From assembly GCF_020178975.1 (NCBI RefSeq), contig NZ_JAHXBU010000046.1, forward strand, positions 219,401 to 283,400: a stretch of 64,000 nucleotides of DNA, given 5' to 3'. The translations under genes were made by a program, and so were the position numbers. The first letter of the stretch is position 1; each line of letters opens with the position of its first letter. Shown one piece after another: positions 43,847-52,794 of the stretch. The notes under the pieces were generated by a model, which saw nothing but the letters and a program-made list of their open reading frames with translations, was not told where the DNA came from and made no database searches. Source of the DNA: Cesiribacter sp. SM1 (GTDB lineage Bacteria; Bacteroidota; Bacteroidia; Cytophagales; Cyclobacteriaceae).

Positions 43847-44575
43847 TTACTGCTTGGAGAAAACTCTTTTTAACAGCTCGGTGGTGCGAGCAATGGGATT
43901 TTCCCTGATATTCTTTTCCTCCTCTGCTACCAGTAAAAACAACCCCTCTATGGCTTTATCGGTGGCATAGGCCTCCAGGTCGGGATTAACCCTTTGCACC
44001 CCCGGAATCTTGTTATAGGTATTTACCAGATCGCTGTAGTAGCGGGTGGCATTTACGTTCTGAAGCGATTGTGCTACAATAGGCTGAAAACGTGTTTTGA
44101 GCTCGCCGCTGGTAGTGCGCATCAGGTATTGGGTGGCGGCATCATCCTGCCCGCGCAAAATGTTCCAGGCATCCTGTATGGTCATGCTTTTTATAGCAGT
44201 CACAAACACTGGTTTAGCTTCTTTGGCAGCCTGCTCTGCACCTCGGTTCAGGGTTAGCACGAACTTGTCCACTTCGCTGCCCAGGCCAATTTGCCGCAGG
44301 GTATTCTCTACCTTTTGCACCTCCGGCGGAAAAGGTATACGCAGTTTAGGATTTCCATAGTAGCCATTTTCCTGCGCTGCCTGCTGGGCACCTTTGCTAA
44401 TGCCTACGGTTAAGGCCTCCTTGAGTCCCTGCGCTACTTCCGTAGTGGTTACCTGCTGGTTTTGCCCGAGGGCATCGTTAACGTCGCCTATAGCCTGGTT
44501 GATCTGCTGTGTGGTACAGCCTGCGTTCATCAGTAAGATTGCACCCAGGCCCGCTGTTATCAATTGCTTTCTCAT
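43847..44575 (-). CDS. DUF4197 lipoprotein
   Basis: 242 residues from the ATG at 44575 (MRKQLITAGLGAILLMNAGC); other in-frame ATGs upstream precede no signal sequence. The lipobox MNAGC makes it a lipoprotein. Residues ~40-242 match the DUF4197 pattern (EVAQGLKEALTVGISKGAQQ, RIPFPPEVQKVENTLRQIGL, FLLVAEEEKNIRENPIARTT). The all-helical family occurs in many Gram-negative bacteria; function unknown. Divergent from cinA with about 90 bp between. Confidence 0.88.
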   Translation of the reverse strand: MRKQLITAGLGAILLMNAGCTTQQINQAIGDVNDALGQNQQVTTTEVAQGLKEALTVGISKGAQQAAQENGYYGNPKLRIPFPPEVQKVENTLRQIGLGSEVDKFVLTLNRGAEQAAKEAKPVFVTAIKSMTIQDAWNILRGQDDAATQYLMRTTSGELKTRFQPIVAQSLQNVNATRYYSDLVNTYNKIPGVQRVNPDLEAYATDKAIEGLFLLVAEEEKNIRENPIARTTELLKRVFSKQ

Positions 44576-44662
44576 TGTCATTTCAATGGTTATGGAACAA
44601 ATATGCTGGCGGATGGTTATATTCCGGCCGAAATACAAACAGCAAAAACGTTACCAATTTTT

Positions 44663-45916
44663 ATGAATTTGCCACTTGCCGAAATTATCACCATTGGAGA
44701 CGAAATCCTCTACGGACAAATTACCGACACTAACTCGCAGTGGATCAGTCAGCAACTGGGGCTGGCAGGATTCAGGGTTGTGAGAAAAACATCCGTGGGT
44801 GATGTAAGAGAAGAAATACTGTCAGCATTTGCCGCGGCAGAAGAAAGAGCGCATGCCATTATTATTACCGGCGGCCTTGGCCCTACTGCCGATGATCTGA
44901 CCCGACCTGTAATGGCAGAGTATTTCGGCACCCGCCTGAGCATGCACGCTGAAACCCTGGAGCACATTCGCCAGCTGTTTGAGAAAAGGGACTTTAATTT
45001 TACAGAACGCAACCAGCTGCAGGCCATGCTGCCCGAAAGCTGCACGCCTATCAAAAACAACTGGGGCACTGCCGCAGGCATGTGGTTTGAGCGCGAGGGC
45101 AAGGTTTTTATTTCCATGCCGGGTGTACCGCACGAAATGAAAAACATGATGGCGCACAGCATACTGCCCCTGCTTAAGCAGTTCTTTAAAACACAGGTGC
45201 TCCACCACCGTACCATTAAAACTGCAGGCATTGGCGAATCATGGCTGGCCGATGAAGTAAAAGATTGGGAAGCAGCACTGCCCCCGCACATAAAGCTTGC
45301 TTACCTGCCACACCTGGGCATGGTAGACCTGCGCCTCACCGGCTCCGGAACCCAGCTGGATACCCTGCAGCAGGAGGTGGAAGAGCAGGTTGATAAAGTA
45401 CTGTCTATCATTGGCAAATGGGTGTATGGTTACGATACCGATTCTCTGCCCGCCGCCATTGGCAGGCGCTTAAAGAAGAAAAACTTTAGCATTGCTACAG
45501 CCGAGAGCTGTTCTGCCGGTTTTATTGCCTACACCCTTACCACAGTTCCCGGCAGCTCTGCCTACTACCAGGGCAGCATTGTAGCCTACCAGAACGAGCT
45601 CAAGACAAAACTGCTGGGGGTAAGGGAGCAAACGCTGCAAACCCATGGAGCCGTTAGCGAAGAAACCGTAAAAGAAATGGCCGAAGGCGTAAGACAGAAG
45701 TTGAATACCGACATTGGCATCTCTGCCAGCGGCATTGCCGGCCCAACAGGCGGAACAGCCGAAAAACCAGTGGGGCTGATATGGGTTGCCGTATCGGGGC
45801 CTGGTGGAACACGTACTAAAAAGCTTCAACTTACGCAGGACAGAGATTTGAATATTCGCTATACTGCGGCATATTTACTTACCCTTTTGTACCAAACTCT
45901 AAACGAAAACGATTGA
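44663..45916 (+). CDS. cinA: CinA family protein (nicotinamide-nucleotide amidohydrolase)
   Basis: 417 residues from the ATG at 44663 (MNLPLAEIITIGDEILYGQI); the longer open frame runs into the divergent gene's promoter. An N-terminal MoaB-like/COG1058 domain (IITGGLGPTADDLTRPVMAE, SMPGVPHEMKNMM) is joined to a C-terminal PncC-type domain (IATAESCSAGFIAYTLTTV, ISASGIAGPTGGTAEKPVGL). The fusion hydrolyses NMN in NAD salvage and has ADP-ribose pyrophosphatase activity in some species. The competence name is historical. Confidence 0.95.
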   Translation: MNLPLAEIITIGDEILYGQITDTNSQWISQQLGLAGFRVVRKTSVGDVREEILSAFAAAEERAHAIIITGGLGPTADDLTRPVMAEYFGTRLSMHAETLEHIRQLFEKRDFNFTERNQLQAMLPESCTPIKNNWGTAAGMWFEREGKVFISMPGVPHEMKNMMAHSILPLLKQFFKTQVLHHRTIKTAGIGESWLADEVKDWEAALPPHIKLAYLPHLGMVDLRLTGSGTQLDTLQQEVEEQVDKVLSIIGKWVYGYDTDSLPAAIGRRLKKKNFSIATAESCSAGFIAYTLTTVPGSSAYYQGSIVAYQNELKTKLLGVREQTLQTHGAVSEETVKEMAEGVRQKLNTDIGISASGIAGPTGGTAEKPVGLIWVAVSGPGGTRTKKLQLTQDRDLNIRYTAAYLLTLLYQTLNEND

Positions 45917-45941
45917 AATTAGGTGAAAAACACTAATTTTG
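45913..45941 (+). promoter_or_regulatory. Candidate promoter of the E2 gene
   Basis: TTG at 45913-45915, 18-nt spacer, then TAATTTTG (exact TAnnTTTG) at 45934-45941. It overlaps the cinA stop and leaves an AT-rich 5' UTR of about 130 nt before the E2 start. No riboswitch fold is recognisable. Confidence 0.45.
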
Positions 45942-46078
45942 TAAAGGGAGTTATAATTTATATATTACAAAAACAGAACAATATTCAGTTCTTTTTTCAG
46001 AAGTAGATAAATTTACTACCTATTTTTAAGGATATACCAAAGATAATTTTATCCTCTTAGCTTTTAACAACTACACGC

Positions 46079-47416
46079 ATGGCAAGAGTAGAAATGGTGA
46101 TGCCCAAGATGGGCGAAAGCATCATGGAAGGCACCATCCTCTCCTGGTTAAAAAAGGAGGGAGATAGCATTGAGCAAGACGAATCTGTACTGGAAGTAGC
46201 AACCGATAAAGTTGACACTGAAGTACCTGCCACACATGGTGGTGTGCTCGAAAAAATACTGGCAAAAGAAGGAGAGGTTGTACAGGTGGGCTCTCCCATT
46301 GCTATCATCAACACCAATGGCACCGCCTCTGCAGATGCTTCTCCGGCTGCAACAGCGGCACCCGTTGCAGCACCGGCTGCAGAGCAGTCATCCAGCCCTT
46401 CTCCAGACGCCAACGAGGCTGGCGATGTAAGCCCAAGGCAGCAGGGCGACCGCTTTTATTCACCGCTGGTGCTTAACATAGCCCGCCAGGAAAGCATTTC
46501 CATGCAGGAGCTCGAAACACTGCCAGGCACCGGTAAAGAAGGCAGGGTTACCAAAAAAGATATCCTTGCCTATGTAGAACAGCGCCAGGCGCAGCCACAG
46601 GCACAAAGCCAGCCGCAGGCAGCACTACAACAGCAGCCTATATCTGCCAGCCCTGCTCCGGCTGCAACATCCCCTGCAGCACCAAAGGTTTCAGTATCCA
46701 TTGGTGCCAATGATGAGATCATTGAAATGGACCGGATGCGCCGCATGATTGCCGAGCGCATGGTCGATTCCAAGCGCATTTCACCACACGTTACTTCTTT
46801 TGTTGAGGCCGATGTTACCAACATTGTGCTCTGGCGGAACCGCATGAAAAACGAGTTCAAGAAGCGCGATGCAGGAAATCTTACCTTTACACCAATTTTT
46901 ATCGAAGCGGTTGTGCGGGCAATCAAAGATTACCCAATGATCAATGTGTCGGTAGATGGCACCAATATCATCAAGCGCAAAGACATCAACATTGGCCTTG
47001 CCGTAGCCCTGCCAAGCGGTAATCTTATCGTACCTGTTATTCACCAGGCCGATCAGCTGAACCTGCTGGGTTTATCAACCAAAGTGAACGATCTGGCTAA
47101 AAGGGCCCGCGACAACAAGCTTAAGCCAGATGAACTCGCAGGCGGTACCTTTACCGTTTCTAATGTAGGTTCTTTTGGTAATGTAATGGGCACGCCCATT
47201 ATTCTGCAGCCGCAGGTAGCAATTCTTGCCCTGGGTGCCATACAGAAAAAGCCAGCCGTACTGGAAACAGAGCATGGCGATGTAATAGCCATCAGGCATA
47301 AGATGTTCCTCTCCCACTCTTACGATCACCGTGTGGTAGATGGATCGCTGGGAGGTATGTTTGTACGCAGGGTTGCCGATTACCTGGAACGTTTTGAACT
47401 TAACCGGTCTATCTAA
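46079..47416 (+). CDS. 2-oxoacid dehydrogenase complex E2 (dihydrolipoamide acyltransferase)
   Basis: 445 residues. One N-terminal lipoyl domain with Lys44 in VATDKVDTEVP, an Ala/Pro/Gln-rich linker, an E1/E3-binding domain (~125-170, SPLVLNIARQESISMQELET ... GKEGRVTKKDILAYV), a second linker, and the acyltransferase core with the active-site SHSYDHRVVDG near residue 417. The lipoyl context and the single domain fit branched-chain or a generic 2-oxoacid complex, but pyruvate cannot be excluded. E1 and E3 genes are not adjacent. The linkers (~75-120 and ~175-215) are low complexity. Confidence 0.93.
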   Translation: MARVEMVMPKMGESIMEGTILSWLKKEGDSIEQDESVLEVATDKVDTEVPATHGGVLEKILAKEGEVVQVGSPIAIINTNGTASADASPAATAAPVAAPAAEQSSSPSPDANEAGDVSPRQQGDRFYSPLVLNIARQESISMQELETLPGTGKEGRVTKKDILAYVEQRQAQPQAQSQPQAALQQQPISASPAPAATSPAAPKVSVSIGANDEIIEMDRMRRMIAERMVDSKRISPHVTSFVEADVTNIVLWRNRMKNEFKKRDAGNLTFTPIFIEAVVRAIKDYPMINVSVDGTNIIKRKDINIGLAVALPSGNLIVPVIHQADQLNLLGLSTKVNDLAKRARDNKLKPDELAGGTFTVSNVGSFGNVMGTPIILQPQVAILALGAIQKKPAVLETEHGDVIAIRHKMFLSHSYDHRVVDGSLGGMFVRRVADYLERFELNRSI

Positions 47417-47436
47417 GATATACTACAAATGTTAGG

Positions 47437-47452
47437 AGCCCCGAAAGGGGCT
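47437..47452 (+). terminator. Terminator of the E2 gene
   Basis: 6-bp GC-rich stem AGCCCC / GGGGCT with a GAAA tetraloop followed by TTTTT, 20 bp past the stop. Confidence 0.9.
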
Positions 47453-47617
47453 TTTTTACTGCTATCCTATATCATTTTCTTTACATTAAGAACTCATAAC
47501 AACTAAGTTTTAGGATTCCGATCAGTCATAATGCAACAGCGTTGCTATCAGTAAGTTATTGATGTAAATTAATTGTTACTTTATAGCTGCTTTTAGACCA
47601 ACTTCTCCAAAAATTGA

Positions 47618-47625
47618 TATTTTTG
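47618..47625 (+). promoter_or_regulatory. -7 box of the TPR-SpoIIE gene
   Basis: TATTTTTG, an exact TAnnTTTG, 29 nt before the start codon. The -33 position has only a weak TTT. Confidence 0.35.
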
Positions 47626-47654
47626 TAATTGTCAAACTATTACCTTCGCTCATA

Positions 47655-49619
47655 ATGAGGCGGCTCTGGCTACTTGCTTTTGTTGTACTATTTCCTAACT
47701 GGCTGGGCGCTACTACTGTAGATAGCCTGCAGCAGGAGCTCAGCAAAGCTATAAGCGACAGCGTACGCCTCCGCATCATCAATGAGCTAACCCACCATAC
47801 AGCAGACCAGAACCCACACCTCTCCATTGAGTACGCCCACCAGACCATTCATCTGGCAGAGAAGCTTGGCAACATAACCATTAAGCGCCAGGGTATTCAT
47901 GTGCTGGGCCTAAATCATTACAGGCTGGGTAATTACGATAAAACCCTGGAGTATTTCAGGCAGGTGCTCAGGATGTTCGAAGAAGAAAACGACCTGAAGG
48001 GTATTGCACTGCTGCACAACAACATAGGCATTATTTATGATGAGTTAAACCAGTTCGAAAAGGCTCTTTCCTATTACCACAAAGCACTGGAGGTAAAACG
48101 TATGCTGGCCGATAGCAGCGATGTTGCCAGCACCCTCAGTAATATTGGCTTTGCCTACCAGAAAATGGCCCTGCCCGAAAAAGCCTACTCCTACCTGATG
48201 CAGGCACTCCGGATTGACCAGAGCATCGGGAACAGCAACGGACTTATCTACACCTATCAAAACCTTGGCCGCTTGTATGATGGCCTCGATAAGGCAGATT
48301 CTGCCCTCTTTTTTTACCACAAGAGTCTTAAGCTGCTGGAACAAACCGGCAGCCAGTACGAGCATGCAGCGGTACTGCAGTGCATAGGCAATGTTTACCT
48401 GAAGCAGAAGTTAACAGCAAGGGCACGTACTGCTTTTGAGCAAGCCATAACCCAGGCCGAAAAGGTGAAGGCTAAAAAAGTTGTAAAAGACTGTTTAAAA
48501 GGAATTGCCGAATCCTATAAGCAGGAAAAGAACTGGATGCTCGCCTATGAGTACTTCAAGCGCTACGAAGACCTGAAGGATTCTATCTTCAGCGAAGAAA
48601 ATTTCAGAAAAATAAGCGATATAGAATCTAACTACCAGATTCAGCGCAGGGAAAAGGAAATAGAGCTACTGCGCAAAGACGCCCGAATTCAGGAGCTTAA
48701 CCTTTCTCGTAACGAAATGGTAAGCTACTACCTGTACAGCGGCCTGTTTTTGTTTTTCCTCATGATCCTGTTCCTCTACCAGCAGTACAAAACCAAAAAC
48801 AACAGCAATACACTCTTAAAAAAGAGAAACAATGAGATTGCTTCCCGCAATGCAGAAATAACCGACAGCATCCGTTATGCAAAAACAATTCAGGAAGCCC
48901 TGCTACCCCAGGAGAAAGCCCTGAAGCAGGTCTTCCCCGAATCGTTCTTGTACTGCGAAGCCAGGGATATCCTGAATGGTGACTTTTTCTGGATACATGA
49001 GCAGGATGAATTTGTGGTGTGGGCTGTTATTGACTGCACAGGCCATGGTGTACCTGGTGCACTCATGACGATCCTAGCCCATAACATGCTCAGCCAGATA
49101 GTAACTTCGCAGAAAAAGCTGGAGCCTTCGGAAATCCTGAAGGAGCTACACTGCAGCCTGCGCAGAAATATGCAGAAGGGCCTGGAGGCTGATCTGCCGC
49201 ATGGCATGGACCTGGGGGTTTGCCTCTACGGACGCAAAAGTGGTAAGCTGTTATACGCAGGTGCCCGCAGACCCATTTATATCATGGAAGACGATGAGCT
49301 GAAAATATATCAGACTTCGAACCCTACCGTTGGCAATAACTACGCTCAGGCTGCAGACTTCAGGCAGCTTAACCTGCACCCGAAGCCTGGGAGCTGTGTC
49401 TATATGTTCACAGACGGTATTACCGACCAGTTTGGTGGTCCGCAAAATAAAAAGTTCCTGCACAACCGCTTACAGGAGCTCATCAGATCGATGAAGGGCA
49501 AAAGCATGGAATCACAAATGGAGATACTCAGCAAAGGCATACTGGAGTGGCGCCAGCAGGAAGAGCAAACAGATGATAACCTGATGCTGGGCATCAGGCT
49601 GCCAGCCGTTATACAGTAG
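47655..49619 (+). CDS. Membrane TPR protein with SpoIIE/PP2C-type phosphatase domain
   Basis: 654 residues. Signal peptide (MRRLWLLAFVVLFPNWLGA), then about six TPR repeats at ~50-300 in the periplasm (e.g. LKGIALLHNNIGIIYDELNQ, ASTLSNIGFAYQKMALPEKA), a transmembrane helix at ~355-375 (YYLYSGLFLFFLMILFLYQQ), a coiled-coil linker, and a cytoplasmic SpoIIE-like phosphatase (~410-654) with RDILNGDFFW, VIDCTGHGVPGALMTILAHN and MFTDGITDQFGG, which carry the metal-binding Asp residues. It probably senses a periplasmic signal through the TPRs and dephosphorylates a Ser/Thr protein such as an anti-sigma antagonist. No partner anti-sigma or STAS gene is next to it. Confidence 0.93.
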   Translation: MRRLWLLAFVVLFPNWLGATTVDSLQQELSKAISDSVRLRIINELTHHTADQNPHLSIEYAHQTIHLAEKLGNITIKRQGIHVLGLNHYRLGNYDKTLEYFRQVLRMFEEENDLKGIALLHNNIGIIYDELNQFEKALSYYHKALEVKRMLADSSDVASTLSNIGFAYQKMALPEKAYSYLMQALRIDQSIGNSNGLIYTYQNLGRLYDGLDKADSALFFYHKSLKLLEQTGSQYEHAAVLQCIGNVYLKQKLTARARTAFEQAITQAEKVKAKKVVKDCLKGIAESYKQEKNWMLAYEYFKRYEDLKDSIFSEENFRKISDIESNYQIQRREKEIELLRKDARIQELNLSRNEMVSYYLYSGLFLFFLMILFLYQQYKTKNNSNTLLKKRNNEIASRNAEITDSIRYAKTIQEALLPQEKALKQVFPESFLYCEARDILNGDFFWIHEQDEFVVWAVIDCTGHGVPGALMTILAHNMLSQIVTSQKKLEPSEILKELHCSLRRNMQKGLEADLPHGMDLGVCLYGRKSGKLLYAGARRPIYIMEDDELKIYQTSNPTVGNNYAQAADFRQLNLHPKPGSCVYMFTDGITDQFGGPQNKKFLHNRLQELIRSMKGKSMESQMEILSKGILEWRQQEEQTDDNLMLGIRLPAVIQ

Positions 49620-49673
49620 AGCTGTTCATGCCCTCAGCACCGGCATTTCCCGCCCCGGGCCCTCCACTATTCA

Positions 49674-50981
49674 TTAATTCTCTGCCCAGCTATCCAATAA
49701 GCCTTCCACTGCAGCATATACCCCTTGCAGCTCCTCCCTGCTGATCACATAGGGCGGCATAAGGTAGAGCACATTTCCCAGTGGCCTCAGCAATATATTT
49801 CTATCCAGGAAATACTGGTAGAGCTCGTTACGCCGGGTATTATGATATGAGGTACCTTCTGCTGTTTTCAACTCAATAGCTAAAATTGTTCCCCGGCTCC
49901 TTACCTCCTTTACCGCTGCATGTTGCCCTATCTTTTCCATAAACAGCAGGTGCTGGCCACCTATCATCTGAAGCTGTGCTTTACAGGGCTCTGCCAGTAA
50001 CAGATCCAGGCTTGCCAGCGCTGCCGCACAGGCCAGTGGGTTAGCAGTATAGGAATGGCCGTGGTAAAAAGTTTTTGCAGGATCGGCCTGCCGGAAAGCA
50101 CTGGCTACCGCTTCGGTGCAGGCAGTTACCCCCAGGGGCATAAAACCACCCGTAATGCCTTTGCTCAGACACACCAGATCAGGAGCCTCCTGCAGGTAGT
50201 TACAGGCAAACAATTCACCGGTACGGCCAAAACCGGTCATTACCTCATCTGCAATACACAGCACTCCTGCTGCATGAGCAAGTTTTATAAGAGTGTCGAG
50301 TACTTCCGGTGCATACATACGCATGCCGGCAGAGCCCTGCACCAGCGGTTCAAAAATAAACGCTGCTACCGCTTCCTTCTCCAGAATTTTCCTGAAGGCG
50401 TTGATGGTATCTGACTCTTTCTCTTTTTCCGGAAATGGTACAAAGGCCACCTCAAACAAATGTTCTTCGAAAGGCATGTTAAAACCGCCCCGCTCGCCAA
50501 CCGACATGGCACCAAAGGTATCGCCATGGTAGGCACCCTCCAGGGCAATGATCTTGTAGCGCGGCTTCTGATGGTTGTACCAGTACTGCAGCGACATTTT
50601 TAACGCCACTTCTACAGCTGTACTGCCATTATCACTAAAGAACAGCAGTTCCTGCTGCCCCGTCAGCAGCGGCAGGAGGCGTTCGGCCAGCTGTATGGCT
50701 CCCGGATGCGTAAAGCCTGCAAAGATCACATGCTCCAGGGTCTGGGCTTGTTTTGCAATGGCCTGTGCAATATGTTGATTGGCATGGCCGTGCAGGTTTA
50801 CCCACCAGGAGGAAACACCATCCAGTATTTTTCTACCATCTTCGGTATACAGCCATACCCCCTCGCCCTTTACCACCGGCAACACCGGCATTGCCGGCAC
50901 CAGTGAGCTGAAGGGATGCCAGATGTGCTTGCTGTCCCGCCTCTGCAGATCAGCCGAGCTGTTCTCTAAGTTTTTGTGCAT
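49674..50981 (-). CDS. bioA: Adenosylmethionine-8-amino-7-oxononanoate aminotransferase
   Basis: 435 residues from the ATG at 50981 (MHKNLENSSADLQRRD); a TTG three codons earlier is an alternative. Transfers the amino group of S-adenosylmethionine to KAPA. Signatures: KHIWHPFSSLVP, DGVSSWWVNLHGHANQHIA, FFSDNGSTAVEVALKMSLQY, GAYHGDTFGAMSVG, IADEVMTGFGRTGELFA and the PLP lysine in VCLSKGITGGFMPLG. The start lies 32 bp inside bioD, an unusually long overlap for such an operon. Confidence 0.95.
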   Translation of the reverse strand: MHKNLENSSADLQRRDSKHIWHPFSSLVPAMPVLPVVKGEGVWLYTEDGRKILDGVSSWWVNLHGHANQHIAQAIAKQAQTLEHVIFAGFTHPGAIQLAERLLPLLTGQQELLFFSDNGSTAVEVALKMSLQYWYNHQKPRYKIIALEGAYHGDTFGAMSVGERGGFNMPFEEHLFEVAFVPFPEKEKESDTINAFRKILEKEAVAAFIFEPLVQGSAGMRMYAPEVLDTLIKLAHAAGVLCIADEVMTGFGRTGELFACNYLQEAPDLVCLSKGITGGFMPLGVTACTEAVASAFRQADPAKTFYHGHSYTANPLACAAALASLDLLLAEPCKAQLQMIGGQHLLFMEKIGQHAAVKEVRSRGTILAIELKTAEGTSYHNTRRNELYQYFLDRNILLRPLGNVLYLMPPYVISREELQGVYAAVEGLLDSWAEN

Positions 50982-51555
50982 AATGATCAATAATGGCTGG
51001 TGTAATGGAACTATGCGACTCTAGCTGAAGCAATTTTTTATAGCCTGTATGGTGCAGAATAATCTTTTCACTCTCCGGATTGGCAGGGCCGTTAAAAATA
51101 ATACCCGCTACCGGGTAGCCCCTTTCCAGCAGCAGGCGCCAGGTTAACAGGGTATGGTTGATGCTGCCCAGGTACAAATTTGCCACCAGCACAATGGGAG
51201 CCTCGAAGCGGGGCTGCAGGTCAATGATAAAGTGGGTATCGTTCAGGGGCACTAAACAGCCGCCTGCGCCTTCAATTACCAAGTTATTGCTGGTATCGGG
51301 TACCCTTATAGCATCAGGGTCTATCGTTTTACCTTCGGCACGGGCTGCTGCATGCGGAGATGCCGGCAGGCTAAACCTGTAAGCCTCTGGGTGCACCACT
51401 ACCCCCGGACATAATTCCCTCACTGTATCAGCATCTGCAGGCGCCCCGCTCTGGATCGGTTTCCAGTAATCGGCACCCAGTGCTTTGCATAGAATTGCAC
51501 TGGCTACTGTTTTACCGCTGTCGGTGCCAATGGCTGTTACAAAATATCTTTTCAT
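50950..51555 (-). CDS. bioD: Dethiobiotin synthetase
   Basis: 201 residues. ATP-dependent ring closure of DAPA with CO2. The P-loop is GTDSGKT (10-16), followed by the substrate region YWKPIQSG and the conserved LVIEGAGGCLVPLND; VLVANLYLGSINHTLLT is the usual helix. Its start overlaps the bioF stop as ATGA and it overlaps bioA by 32 bp, so the bioF-bioD-bioA order is a tightly coupled operon. Confidence 0.95.
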   Translation of the reverse strand: MKRYFVTAIGTDSGKTVASAILCKALGADYWKPIQSGAPADADTVRELCPGVVVHPEAYRFSLPASPHAAARAEGKTIDPDAIRVPDTSNNLVIEGAGGCLVPLNDTHFIIDLQPRFEAPIVLVANLYLGSINHTLLTWRLLLERGYPVAGIIFNGPANPESEKIILHHTGYKKLLQLESHSSITPAIIDHYAQKLREQLG

Positions 51556-52694
51556 GCCAGTATCCGGTATAAATGATTAACCAAACGTCTGATTTCATCA
51601 GTGCTATTATGTGCATGCAGGCATATACGCAGGCGCTCCTCCCCTTCTGGTACGGTAGGTGCCAGTATGGGCCACACCATAAAATGTTCTTCATTCAGAA
51701 GTCGTGCTGCTCTCACTACCTTTTCATTTCCGGGAATCAGCACGGCCTGTATGGGGGTGCGGCTTGGCAGGAGGCGCTCCTGCAGAAAATCCCCCTTTTC
51801 TTGTAGCAAGCTATGGAAGAGCTTTATATTATCGTTCAGGCGATCCATGAGCGCTGGGTGCTGTTGGCGGTAGCGCATAGCCTCCCTGATGCTAAGCAGC
51901 GAATGCGCCGGCAGCGCCGTAGTATAAATAAAAGTGCGTGAGTAATTTAGCAAAAAGCGGATGAGTACCTCCTGCCCGGCTACACAGGCGCCATGCACCC
52001 CCATTGCCTTGCCAAAAGTATAAATACGAGCCAGCACATCCTGCTCAAGTCCCTGCGCAACACATAAACCGGCACCGCCAGGCCCCCACAGACCGGTGCT
52101 GTGGGCTTCGTCCACCACCAGGCCTGCATTGTATTCTTTGCATAACTCAACCAGTGCAGCAAGTGGTGCCTCGTCTCCATCCATGGAGTACACCGACTCT
52201 ACCACCACCAGCACCTGTCCTTTTGCACGGGCAATTTTCTGACGCAGATGGTCTACATCGTTATGCCTGAATGAGAAACGGCTTGCCGGAGAAAGGCGGC
52301 AGCCGTCCTTAATGCAGGCATGCGCCAGTTCATCATAAATTACGGTGTCTCCACGCAACAAAAGCGAAGAAAGCAACCCCTGGTTGGCTGCATAACCAGA
52401 GTTAAACAGCAGGCAGGCTTCAGCATTAAAATATGCTGCGAGTTCCTGCTCCAGCTGTGGGGTCAATGCAAGGTTTCCGGTTATTAGCCTTGAGCCGGTA
52501 GCGCCATGCAGCGAAGCCGGGTACTCTTCGGTAGCCACCCTGATGTTGTGCGAAAGCTCTGCAGAGCGCGCAAGGCCAAGGTAGTCGTTAGAGGCAAAAT
52601 CTATGGCTGGCAGCTGATCGGGTAAAAAACGCAGGCTTGCGTCCTGCTCCCTCTTCATCAGCTGCTGGTTCATTCTATTCAGGATCTGCAACAT
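51552..52694 (-). CDS. bioF: 8-amino-7-oxononanoate synthase
   Basis: 380 residues from the ATG at 52694; in-frame ATGs 7 and 12 codons later are possible starts and a TTG lies three codons earlier. PLP enzyme condensing pimeloyl-thioester with alanine. Seen are LPAIDFASNDYLGLARS, HGATGSRLITGN, ACLLFNSGYAANQGLLSSLL, VVDEAHSTGLWGPGGAGLC and the Schiff-base lysine in YTFGKAMGVHGACVAG. No BioC or BioH gene for pimeloyl synthesis is in the window. Confidence 0.94.
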   Translation of the reverse strand: MLQILNRMNQQLMKREQDASLRFLPDQLPAIDFASNDYLGLARSAELSHNIRVATEEYPASLHGATGSRLITGNLALTPQLEQELAAYFNAEACLLFNSGYAANQGLLSSLLLRGDTVIYDELAHACIKDGCRLSPASRFSFRHNDVDHLRQKIARAKGQVLVVVESVYSMDGDEAPLAALVELCKEYNAGLVVDEAHSTGLWGPGGAGLCVAQGLEQDVLARIYTFGKAMGVHGACVAGQEVLIRFLLNYSRTFIYTTALPAHSLLSIREAMRYRQQHPALMDRLNDNIKLFHSLLQEKGDFLQERLLPSRTPIQAVLIPGNEKVVRAARLLNEEHFMVWPILAPTVPEGEERLRICLHAHNSTDEIRRLVNHLYRILA

Positions 52695-52700
52695 AAGTTG

Positions 52701-52708
52701 CAAACTTA
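52701..52708 (-). promoter_or_regulatory. -7 box of the bioFDA operon, 6 nt from the start codon
   Basis: TAAGTTTG on the minus strand, an exact TAnnTTTG, with a TTG 21 nt upstream. It ends 6 nt before the bioF ATG. If the later bioF starts are used, the 5' UTR would be 20-40 nt instead of near zero. Confidence 0.45.
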
Positions 52709-52794
52709 GCAGGCTCTGGTACAGAATGGCAAGTTTTTTGCGTTAAGCCTTTACATCAATGTCTTGTTTTTTTAAAACTGAAAATCAGATTGCC

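Noticed and set aside
45942..46078. Possible riboswitch in the long 5' UTR of the E2 gene
   Set aside because: The region is AT-rich and shows no stable nested stems or known aptamer signature.
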